Below are positions 52,809-61,995 of a stretch of DNA of 64,000 bases, in pieces. Numbering within the stretch: position 1 is the first letter of the stretch; the number at the start of each line of letters is the position of its first letter. Source of the stretch: Hofstenia miamia (lineage: Eukaryota; Xenacoelomorpha; Acoela). Made by a program: the position numbers and the translations under genes. Below the pieces are notes generated by a model. It searched no databases, was not told where the DNA came from, and saw nothing but the letters and a program-made list of their open reading frames with translations. The stretch lies in assembly GCA_004352715.1 (NCBI GenBank), contig SCFE01000007.1, forward strand, positions 1,226,357 through 1,290,356. Reading direction: 5' to 3'.

Positions 52809-55800
52809 TTAATTGCGTGTTATTGTATAATCTTTATTGTAAAATTTGAATCCTAACCATGATTTACCCAAAATGAATTTTTCCTTCAACATAAATGCTT
52901 TTAATTTTCTTTTAAACGTAATTGCACTCTTAATCATTTTAATTTCACTTGGTAATCGATTCCAATTGCGAATTGCAACATTAATAAAAGACTGTTGCTT
53001 GATTTTTTTACGAAATTTAATGCTAGTATAATGATTAGTTCTTATATTGCGCTTATGAAAAAAGTTTGGAAATGATATTGAATTATAAGGAGGTAATTGA
53101 TTTGTTATTTTAAAAAACTTTATCAAAATATTAAAAATAAAGAGTTGATTTGGAAACAGCAAAGATGACAAAATGTAATTTCTTGTTTTGGAGCAGTTTT
53201 TCTGACAAACATTCAATGCCCATTTTAATTGTATTGTAAGTTTTTTTACTAATGATTCATTTAAGCTTGAAAAAAGTGTATTTGCATAATTAAGATGACT
53301 CATTACTAGAGCATGAAATAATTGAATCATAATGGCAGAGGGTAAATGTTCAGCTACGTGTGATAATGTTTTAATACTCATTGCCATGCGTTTTAAAATT
53401 TCTTTTACTTGCTGCTTGTATGTTAATTTTGAGTCAATAGTTATACCAAGATATTTGAAGGATTCTTTAGGGGAGATTGAGGCGTTATTAAAAGTAAGTG
53501 AAGAATTGGGTAGGAATACACTTTTCCCCTGAGGATTCAAGATGCAAAATTCAGTTTTTTCACTGTTGTTGTTTAATTTGTGCATGTTGAAATATTTACT
53601 CAATTTTTCACAATTTTGTTCTACATCATTTATTGCTTGATTTAAGGATGTATTTCCACTAAAAATGCATGTATCATCGGCGTATTGAATCAATTGACAA
53701 TTCGTATGTTGCTGCATGTCGTTTACATATATGTTAAAAAGTAGCGGTCCAAGAATGGTACCTTGCGGTACTCCGTTTTTTATAGAGAGCCAATTAGAGA
53801 AAGTATTATTTAATTTGACGCACTGAATTCTTTTAGTTAGATAACTTGATATTAATTTAACGCTACTTTCAGAAAATCTTATCTTTTCTAATTTCTTATA
53901 TAAGATATCGTGATTAATAGAGTCAAAAGCTTTTGAAAGATCAAGGCAGGCCACTGCAACAAATTTGTCAGAGTCAAGAGATGATCGCCAATTTTCGGTA
54001 GCATACAAAAGAGCATCATCAGTTGAAAAATTCTTGCGGAAACCAAATTGTGTTTTTGACATTAATTGGTGTTTTGAAAGGTGGTCACTAATTTGATTAT
54101 GTAAGAGACGTTCGAAAATTTTACTTATTGGCGAAGTAATTGAGATCGGCCTATAATTAATAGCTAAAGTTGCATCTTTCTTTTTGAAAACCGGAGTAAT
54201 ATATGCTTGTTTCAAACGATTTGGAAAATTGTTCTGTTTTAAGGATTCATTGAAGATGAAATTTAAAGGCTCAGCAATTATAGAGGCAGTTACTTTTAAT
54301 ATCCAGGAAGGAATTTTAGATGGACCACTAGATTTATTGGGTTTTAGTTTATTAATTGCTTTAATCATTTCGTATGTAGTAGAAAAACGAAAAATGAATT
54401 CGGGTATTTTATTATTAATATTTGGTGATTGATATTTGATATAGGGTCCTTTAAATTTTCCCAAGTTAACAAATGTTTCGTTTAGTACATTAGTAATGTC
54501 AAAATCATTTGTAAATGAGTTCCCATCCGAGTCTCTAATCTCCTCAATGATTGTAGATTTAGATTTTGCAGAGTTAGCAATCTCATGAATGAGTTTCCAT
54601 TTGGACTTTTGGTTTGGTAAAATTTTGAATTCATTTTTAATATATTTATTAAAAGATTTACGATTTTCAATATTTGATAAATTTCTTGCTTTTTTATAAG
54701 CTAAGAAATTTTCGCTAGATTTTGTCAATAAGAAATTTTTAAAAGCATTTTTCTTTTCAATAATCAATTTTTTGGATAAATCAGTTAACCAAGGTTTAGA
54801 TTTATTATATTTAGAGGCACAATTTTTAAAATTTTTGTTAATTAAGATCTTCTTTTCTGGACAGAAAATATTAAGGTGTTTTTCAAAGATTGAAATGAAA
54901 TTTTCCATCATAGAATTAGTATCTTGTGCATAATACACTTCATGCCAATGTTCAGAAGTCAGCGATAATTTTAGTTTTTCAACATTATGATTATTTTTTT
55001 CCCGAATTGTGGTCCATTTCTTACCTATTGAATTTACTGGTTTCGTTGTTATAAAGCTAATGGAAGTAATGCAATGATCGGAGAACGGACATTCAGCTGT
55101 AAAATATGTAAGTTTTGAAAAATCATTATCTGACATTATGAAGTAATCAATAAGCGTGCTACTCGTTGCAGTGACCCTTGACGGCGTAATTTTATTAACA
55201 ATATTCAGATTAAACATATTTAGTAAATTGTCAATTTTATCTCGTTCTTTTTGGTCCAAATAATTAATGTTGTAGTCTCCCATTAAAATAATGTCTTTAT
55301 TTTCAGAAACAGCTAAAACCAATTCATTTTCCAATTGCTCAATGAAATAATTCGAGTATTTTTTGTGCGGAGAATAAGAAACATTTATCAGTTGTTTTTT
55401 ATATGTAGCATTTCCTAAGGGATTTGATATTTCTACCCATAAGCTTTCAAATTTAGATACGTCGCTATACTTTATATCTTCGCGTAATTTAGGTTTGAAA
55501 ATTTTTGGTATTAATAATGAGACACCTCCACCACTGGATTTTCCTAATAGATTATTAGTTTGCCTATCTTTTCTAAACAAACAAAATGATTTATTGAATG
55601 ACCAACAATTATCAAAGTCTTTGTTCGACAACCAGGTTTCCGAGATTCCTAGAATAACATCATTTTTAAAATTAGACATAAATTGCTTAAATTCAAAATT
55701 TTTCTTTGACAGGTTTTGAAAATTTATATGCACATAGTTAATAGTGTTATTTTTTGCATTCAATCTATCGAAATAAGTATCGTAATCTAAAATCGGACCA

Positions 55801-56123
55801 GGGTTCTTTTCAATGCCATGAAGAATTAATAATAAGGAAAAAAATATTGAGATACTTAGTAATTTTTTAAAGCTGATAAACACGATGAAGATGTTTTTGT
55901 TGTTAATAGGAGAATAATGAATTAATTTATAATAGCATACTTTTCTTCTTTTTATATTCAAAACATGGGTAGTTTCATATTTTTTATGACAATAAAATAA
56001 GTTAAATAACAAAAGAAGGATTAAAAATTTTGAATGAAAATAATTTTTAGCATTTAGATGATGAAATTTCCATAGCCTGAGCGTCGTTAGTAAATGCACA
56101 AAATATAAATATTTACAAGACAT
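52809..56123 (-). CDS. LINE ORF2, APE endonuclease and reverse transcriptase
   Basis: 1,104 codons without a break. A hydrophobic, basic N-terminal stretch ends in LLLILHGIEKNPGP (97-110), a 2A-like motif. The APE-type endonuclease follows: HINFQN (132-137), ISETWL with Glu162, MGDYNIN with Asp283/Asn285, IDYFIMSD with Asp326, and FSDH (347-350). The RT has NYRPISI (656), CLDLSKAFD with Asp728, GVPQGTILGPLLFNIYVND (784-802) and YADD (814-817), then FKYLGITID. All catalytic residues are present, so the protein should nick target DNA and prime reverse transcription. The C-terminal domain ends in WLGFKFYNKDYT, shared with all the decayed copies. There is no RNase H domain, as usual for the group. 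Confidence 0.96.
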   Translation of the reverse strand: MSCKYLYFVHLLTTLRLWKFHHLNAKNYFHSKFLILLLLFNLFYCHKKYETTHVLNIKRRKVCYYKLIHYSPINNKNIFIVFISFKKLLSISIFFSLLLILHGIEKNPGPILDYDTYFDRLNAKNNTINYVHINFQNLSKKNFEFKQFMSNFKNDVILGISETWLSNKDFDNCWSFNKSFCLFRKDRQTNNLLGKSSGGGVSLLIPKIFKPKLREDIKYSDVSKFESLWVEISNPLGNATYKKQLINVSYSPHKKYSNYFIEQLENELVLAVSENKDIILMGDYNINYLDQKERDKIDNLLNMFNLNIVNKITPSRVTATSSTLIDYFIMSDNDFSKLTYFTAECPFSDHCITSISFITTKPVNSIGKKWTTIREKNNHNVEKLKLSLTSEHWHEVYYAQDTNSMMENFISIFEKHLNIFCPEKKILINKNFKNCASKYNKSKPWLTDLSKKLIIEKKNAFKNFLLTKSSENFLAYKKARNLSNIENRKSFNKYIKNEFKILPNQKSKWKLIHEIANSAKSKSTIIEEIRDSDGNSFTNDFDITNVLNETFVNLGKFKGPYIKYQSPNINNKIPEFIFRFSTTYEMIKAINKLKPNKSSGPSKIPSWILKVTASIIAEPLNFIFNESLKQNNFPNRLKQAYITPVFKKKDATLAINYRPISITSPISKIFERLLHNQISDHLSKHQLMSKTQFGFRKNFSTDDALLYATENWRSSLDSDKFVAVACLDLSKAFDSINHDILYKKLEKIRFSESSVKLISSYLTKRIQCVKLNNTFSNWLSIKNGVPQGTILGPLLFNIYVNDMQQHTNCQLIQYADDTCIFSGNTSLNQAINDVEQNCEKLSKYFNMHKLNNNSEKTEFCILNPQGKSVFLPNSSLTFNNASISPKESFKYLGITIDSKLTYKQQVKEILKRMAMSIKTLSHVAEHLPSAIMIQLFHALVMSHLNYANTLFSSLNESLVKKLTIQLKWALNVCQKNCSKTRNYILSSLLFPNQLFIFNILIKFFKITNQLPPYNSISFPNFFHKRNIRTNHYTSIKFRKKIKQQSFINVAIRNWNRLPSEIKMIKSAITFKRKLKAFMLKEKFILGKSWLGFKFYNKDYTITRN

Positions 56124-56190
56124 TGTTGAAAGTTAGGAAAGATCTTAGCTTGTGAATTTCTGCTAGTGTGAAGAAATTTGGCGGCGGAGA

Positions 56191-57231
56191 TTACAGGGCG
56201 GAAGCGTAGGTTTTATGAAAATGCTGTGGTGCGCGTTGATTAGGCCAATTAAACTGATGAGGCGGAAGAAATGATTGGCGCTGCGTGTGTTTAAACGTGG
56301 GCGACGTGAAGGTAGCGGCATGGCGGTTGAAACGTGGCGGTGCAGTGCTGAAATAGCGTTGAGTACGGGGCGGTATTTCATCAAAGAATTCTTTGATCTT
56401 GCGCGCTAGTGTTGAGTATCCTCTTCTTGAGAAATGGATACCATCCTGTGCAAATAATTTACGGTTGATGTTATTTCCTAAATAAAAAGATTGAAAGTTG
56501 TGAAAAACGGTATACCCTAGAATTTTCGCATTTTGGTGGATAAGAAAATTAAGTTCTTGAATCTTTTTATTCAACGTGCTATCATCTGGAAACGGTGCGA
56601 CTTCTCCTACAAAAATTACAGCGGACCTAAAAATATGTTTTAAGGCGTTAATTAAATTTTTAAATAAAATCGTGTATTCAGTTTTCTGTTGCATTACATC
56701 ATTTCTGCCAACGGTGACAAGTATTTTTTTAATGTTGTCCGACGGCGTGAATTCTTTAATTGTTTCAGTCATCTCTTCTATAGTTGCTCCCGGATATGAA
56801 TGTACTGCAACTGTGTCTTTCTTTAGTAGGGCGGGTGCTTGTAGGTATCGATACATTGAGGTTCCTAAAATAAGCATACCTGCATCTGTTCGCAGTCGTT
56901 TGGCGCGTCGTTTTCGTACGTCCTGTGTTTGTGAGGAAGCGGATGAATTTGTGATGATGGGTGATGTTGCAACGGTTTTTTTAGGCGGTGAAACTTGTGT
57001 CCATTCATCTTTCTCTGGAGTTTTGAACGGCGGAACCTCCTTTTCTTCGTGTGCGAGAACGGTGTGGAGTAAGCTGTGCAATGTTAAAAGCTCTTCCTTT
57101 GATAGATTGTTGAAGGGAGCTAGAAGTTTAGCAGACGTGATTCTGCTACGCTCACTCGTTATGAAATTCTCACTACCGAGTGAACGTAGGACGGAGAGCT
57201 CAGCGGGACCAACCGCTCGCGGAGAAATCAT
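56191..57231 (-). CDS. LINE ORF1, SGNH/GDSL-type hydrolase
   Basis: 346 codons. After a polar N-terminal region and a basic stretch RKRRAKRLR (about 106-114, a possible nuclear-localisation or RNA-binding patch) comes an SGNH domain. Block I is GTSMYRYL with Ser125, block II is the Gly of YPGAT (148), block III is GRND with Asn177, and block V is DGIH with Asp263 and His266. All four catalytic positions are kept, although GTS replaces GDS and GRND replaces the usual GTND. CR1-group ORF1 proteins often carry such an esterase, whose part in retrotransposition is not settled. The C-terminus is Pro/Phe/His/Arg-rich. The start is the third and last overlapping ATG of the leader. ORF2 begins 67 bases after the stop. 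Confidence 0.93.
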   Translation of the reverse strand: MISPRAVGPAELSVLRSLGSENFITSERSRITSAKLLAPFNNLSKEELLTLHSLLHTVLAHEEKEVPPFKTPEKDEWTQVSPPKKTVATSPIITNSSASSQTQDVRKRRAKRLRTDAGMLILGTSMYRYLQAPALLKKDTVAVHSYPGATIEEMTETIKEFTPSDNIKKILVTVGRNDVMQQKTEYTILFKNLINALKHIFRSAVIFVGEVAPFPDDSTLNKKIQELNFLIHQNAKILGYTVFHNFQSFYLGNNINRKLFAQDGIHFSRRGYSTLARKIKEFFDEIPPRTQRYFSTAPPRFNRHAATFTSPTFKHTQRQSFLPPHQFNWPNQRAPQHFHKTYASAL

Positions 57232-57279
57232 CTCAGCGTATGAATCATCTCAGCGTATGAATCATCTCAGCGTATACAT
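57229..57279 (-). promoter_or_regulatory. Leader repeats forming a chain of mini-uORFs before ORF1
   Basis: Copies of TACGCTGAGATGATTCA (17 bases) lie in tandem upstream of ORF1. ATGs at 57279, 57265 and 57248 open frames of 5 (MYTLR), 6 (MIHTLR) and 6 codons. Each stops at a TGA that overlaps the next ATG as ATGA; the last overlaps the ORF1 start at 57231. This is seen directly. A role in termination-reinitiation or leaky scanning is inference. Confidence 0.7.
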
Positions 57280-57280
57280 C

Positions 57281-57812
57281 TATATTTTCTGTTCTTCGAC
57301 ACGACTGATAAATAAGAAATTGCAAGCCCTGCAGCAGCGCATAACAACGGTTTCTTTTGCTGGGAGTGTGGCTTACTTATTGTTAACTATTCCATATTTA
57401 TTCCAAAAATGCTTAAAGATTAATCATGCGAGGCTTTACATCCTTAAAATTGATCGAAATGCGAAAACTGCAATAGTAGACGACATTTGCAACTACTGCG
57501 TAAATTATGAGAACAGCATCATTAAAGATTTGAGATCCCTGTCTTGGTATATTTTCATAGAGTATAATATATATTTAAATTTTATACATACTTTCTCTTT
57601 AAATTCCCTACACTGACTGTATTACATTATAATCGTTGAGTACACATTAGTTATGTTATTTACTTTGAAAATAAAATCTAAGAATCCAAATGTTTTCTCT
57701 TTATTTGAAAATTTGCTTCAATACTTCCCCTTATTCATCTGCTGGAAAACAATCAAATAGTCACACACAACAAAACAAGTCATGGCTGATAAAATCATTT
57801 CTTTAGTTTCCT
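57281..57812. other. 5' flank of the LINE, nothing recognised
   Basis: No gene. A + strand open frame that begins inside antisense ORF1 and ends at 57616 is a shadow of ORF1. Confidence 0.4.
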
Positions 57813-58789
57813 CATTACCACTCCACATAAATTTTTTGTACTTAGTATAAATCTATGTCACTACATAGATAAATGCCTTATCAAAGCACGTTATCGACTA
57901 ATAAAGTTTACTAGTATACACATTGATTCTCACATTAGTTCTATGTTATATATATATATATATATATCATTTTGTTTCAAAATATATTCCATCTACTACA
58001 GTGTTTTACAAAAATATAAAGAAAGATTGGAAAAATATAAAGCATATTTCTAAGAATACCCAACAAAAATTTATTCAATTTCACGAATTACAATTTTGCT
58101 GATAATGGCCTAAAAATGATCATAATAGCCAGAAAAATCCGGTAATCTTGCAATTGTTACAATGTGAAATAGAAGTGACGCCATTTGTGCAGGAGAATGC
58201 TACTCCACCTTGTGGTAGACAAAATGACTAGTTTATGGGCATTTGATTACATGTATATATGTAGATTAAACCGTTTTGAAGGAAAAAAGTGATGTTTTGT
58301 NCATTACCACTCCACATAAATTTTTTGTACTTAGTATAAATCTATGTCACTACATAGATAAATGCCTTATCAAAGCACGTTATCGACTAATAAAGTTTAC
58401 TAGTATACACATTGATTCTCACATTAGTTCTATGTTATATATATATATATATATATCATTTTGTTTCAAAATATATTCCATCTACTACAGTGTTTTACAA
58501 AAATATAAAGAAAGATTGGAAAAATATAAAGCATATTTCTAAGAATACCCAACAAAAATTTATTCAATTTCACGAATTACAATTTTGCTGATAATGGCCT
58601 AAAAATGATCATAATAGCCAGAAAAATCCGGTAATCTTGCAATTGTTACAATGTGAAATAGAAGTGACGCCATTTGTGCAGGAGAATGCTACTCCACCTT
58701 GTGGTAGACAAAATGACTAGTTTATGGGCATTTGATTACATGTATATATGTAGATTAAACCGTTTTGAAGGAAAAAAGTGATGTTTTGT
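57813..58789. repeat. 488-bp direct duplication around a single N
   Basis: 57813-58300 and 58302-58789 appear identical over 488 bases, with N at 58301 between them. Such perfect abutting copies with an N are most simply an unmerged contig overlap. The unit contains one (TA)n of about 20 bases and no gene. Confidence 0.93.
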
Positions 58790-58965
58790 GTTAATATAGT
58801 GAATATCAATATTTTTCATTACATCTTGAATATTAACTTATTTTTTAAATAATGGCCTCTTTTTTTAGTTGCATATTTGCGATTTTTTTAACATTTTATA
58901 TAAAACATTTTTGAAATTTTGTTTTAAATTTTTGAATCGTAATTTATTTTTTCGAAATTTCCTTT

Positions 58966-59083
58966 ATATTTTTGGAATCTTGTTTTTATTTCTGGAATGT
59001 TGCTTCATATTTTTGGAATCTTGCTTATATTTTGGGAATCTTGCTTTATATTTTTGGAAACTTGCTTTATATTTTTGGAAAAC
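58966..59083 (+). repeat. Degenerate 22-bp tandem repeat
   Basis: Five to six diverged copies of a TTTTTGGAATCTTGCTTTAT-like unit. Open frames through it give Trp/Phe/Leu-rich repeats and are not taken as genes. Confidence 0.65.
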
Positions 59084-59329
59084 ACTGTAATACCATTCCA
59101 ATAATCTTGCAACTCTAAGTCACATCTATCAACAAAATTAATCGGTTTTTCAAATACCTGATAGAAGCCCTAAATAACTGTTGTGAATGTGTAGGCAAAA
59201 ATGTAAAACATAACCTCTTGAACTAATTTCCTAAAAAAATTGAAGAATTAACGAAGAGAGTTTAGAACTTTAATGGATTCAATAAAAAAAGACTTCTAAC
59301 TTTCTGCCACCAGCACCACAAAATCCTAG

Positions 59330-60200
59330 TAATGTCTCAAAAATTATTCATGTCAAGCCAAGTGAGAATTTATACTCTGTGCTTGTACAATTATTGATTT
59401 CCCAAAATGTGATTTTGATTTTGTTTGCAGTACAATAAATGCAAATGCTTAAAAATTAGTAATTATATATCTTCACAAAGTAGCAAATGCAAGATTTATT
59501 CTCAAGTCAGTAAAGAATAAATTGATGGTGTTATTAGTAGATTCCTTAGTATAGCTTTACATTGGGATATTTACTTTTAGTGACGTTAATGTGCCTTCAT
59601 CAAATGATGCCGCTAAAATTATTATTGATGCATTAAAAGGGAATTATGGTATAAAAAATTACATAAAGTAGATTTTGAGGTCAAAATTGACACCAATGCA
59701 AAATATAACAAGATCATTAAAAATTTATATGCAACATGATATACAATGAAGAGCAGTTACTAGGTAGTACTTACATGTAAAATTGCCACATACATTGCAA
59801 GTTGATGACATCTTTTGACCCCTTAAGATAGTTCGAGTGTTAAAACTTATAAAGTAATGTAGAATTTAAATTTTCCGACCCATATCCTTTGAAACTCACT
59901 AATTGCTCTAATTGCAAACTCTTAAAACTATTTCTCACCCACTTAATTTTTCTGATCATTATATAGTAAATTTTTCATTTGATTTTGATATTTAAAATTT
60001 TGAAAAGTATTTGATTGTTTTAGGAAACTCCATAGAATCTATTGAAGTAGACAAAGTACTTTACTTACAATCATTAAGTTCTCCTTTTCAAGAAATTAAC
60101 GTTTTTCATTGATATCTGCACAGTTTACTAATAATTTATAAGACTTTGTCGATGAAGTGGAAAAATTGTTCAAGGAATTCTAATACCACATCCAAATTTG
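59330..60200 (+). mobile_element. LINE endonuclease relic
   Basis: Scattered frames include TFSDVNVPSSND (about 59575; compare the GD.N motif) and HPLNFSDHYIVNFSFDFDI (59938-59993; the SDH motif that closes APE-type endonucleases). There is no RT after it. It could belong to the same family as the relic at 50.4 kb; the evidence is thin. Confidence 0.5.
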
Positions 60201-60902
60201 AGAACTATTTAATAATTTTTCTTATTGTATGATAAATATCTGTTATATCAGTTGAATTAAGGCATAAAATATAATGCCTATTAGTTTATTTCTACAATTT
60301 CATGACCTGACATATTTTATCAGGTTGATTTAAGATGAATTCCATGCTGTAACTATCTATGATCACATAGCAATAGTTGAATGTGATAATTGCCTTTAAA
60401 ATCCACAATTCAATACAAAATACTGAGAACCAAAAATTTATAAGGATTGTCTTCTTAGTAAACTATCTTTTCCAGTAATAAATTTACTATAAAATGTCCA
60501 AAAAGTCTAGTGCATTGAAAATAATATTTTTTGATTATGCTCATAAACAATATAATTCATATATAATTGTAAACGATATATAAAATATTCTTATGCAGTT
60601 CTAACTGCATAAATGAACCATTTATTTGTATATTTATTTACTTATTTATTTATTTGTTTATTTATAAAAATATTTTACAAAAAGATGTCAAAATTAGTAT
60701 AAAATGAATGTGTAATTAAAACCAAGCTTGTAAAAACTACTCTTGTTTTGGTTGACTTTCCAGGAATTGAATTAGTTTTAGCAAAGCATGAAATTTAGCT
60801 AATTATTTAACTTTAACTTTAATAGCTATATTTAACTTTTCCTCTACATTGTCTAGTTTGTACATATTTACAAAATTGCAAACCTTAAAATAAGCAACTT
60901 AT

Positions 60903-61824
60903 CTGTACAGTATTTACAAAATTAAACAATATATACAACATAGACAAGCAAGAAAAAATAAAAGCTGTACAGAACAGTAAATAAAAAACAATTAAAAGAC
61001 AAAATAAAATAAGAAAGACATAGATTAAAAATAATTTGCAGCTAGTAATTTATTTATTTATTTGTTTAGAAAACTTATATAGCGCATTCATTTCAAATTG
61101 TAATTTTAAAGAATATTATAAAAATTTACAAGGATTCTAATGCGCATATTATTTAAAAGATTTGTCTTAGAAAAAAACTTTCTTCACAATAAATATGACT
61201 CACAAATTAATTGATTATGTTAAAATTGATTGTTGTTTAAGAATTATGCATAAAAGTTTTAGAAGCATGATATGTACTTTGTGCGCTCAGCTGAATTGTT
61301 TTTTCTGGCAATTAGTATTGATAATTCAATATTCTACATTGTTCTCTTTAATGATATGAAAAAAAACTATTTGGAATCTTCAAATGCTAGATGTCATCTT
61401 CCAAGAGATGGGAACTTTTCCATTTATGATGTGAAGTATTTTATCCACTCTAACTTTTCATTTTTGTTCAAAATTGTTCATTCCTCTTTAATATAAGTAT
61501 AAAAGTTTGGAAGTTTTAATTTCACAATTAAATGAACCATTGCTAATCAAAATTCACAAACAAGTAGGAAATTAAAAATTTTAAGTTGACATATTAGTAG
61601 ATACTTTAATGTTTAATTCCAGTATATTGTTATTGCATTAATAATTGTGGGTTCTTAATCAAGCAAATTATAATGTGCAAGATACTGTATTCAAAGTACA
61701 TATATATATATATATTTGAAATTTTTCCGATTATGTTAAATATTCTAAAGCTAAATTATTAAATTTGGTTCCGGAGTATTTCATATTTGATTAAATTTTA
61801 TGTAAAACAGAAAAACACACACAA

Positions 61825-61860
<36 letters not shown>
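60903..61860 (+). repeat. Source copy of a 0.95-kb duplicated segment
   Basis: This stretch recurs almost exactly at 62553-63497. Differences seen are a single inserted G near the start, one missing A in an A-run, and a shorter (TA)n at the end. It contains no supported gene: the 74-codon frame at 61272 has no features and is merely duplicated with the segment. Confidence 0.92.
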
Positions 61861-61868
<8 letters not shown>

Positions 61869-61995
61869 AGATTAAATGATAATTTGCTAAGGCTTAATAT
61901 ATTCCATAGAAAAATGAATATATTTAAAATCAAACATGTTTCGCTACATGACCATAGCTTTATCATTGCAAAATGAAGGAAATGAAATATATATA

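Larger units (their letters stand above)
52653..57280 (-). mobile_element. Full-length-looking CR1-like LINE with two intact ORFs
   Basis: The element reads from a short tandem-repeat leader at about 57280, through ORF1 (57231-56191) and ORF2 (56123-52809), to a 3'UTR with a terminal hairpin (52684-52729) and TTATC repeats (52653-52677). An SGNH-hydrolase ORF1, an APE-type endonuclease plus RT in ORF2, and a microsatellite-like tail instead of poly(A) all fit the CR1/L2 group. Neither frame is broken, so this copy is young and possibly competent. Older relatives are at 1, 3.4, 5.1, 7.9 and 50.8 kb. No target duplication was identified. Confidence 0.93.

Noticed and set aside
56576-57616. 346-codon open frame on the + strand
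   Set aside because: It lies antisense to LINE ORF1 over most of its length, has no recognisable domain, and runs on into non-coding flank. Its equal length to ORF1 is coincidence.
58869-59090. Trp/Phe-rich 73-codon frame as a membrane protein
   Set aside because: It is the translation of a degenerate 22-bp tandem repeat.
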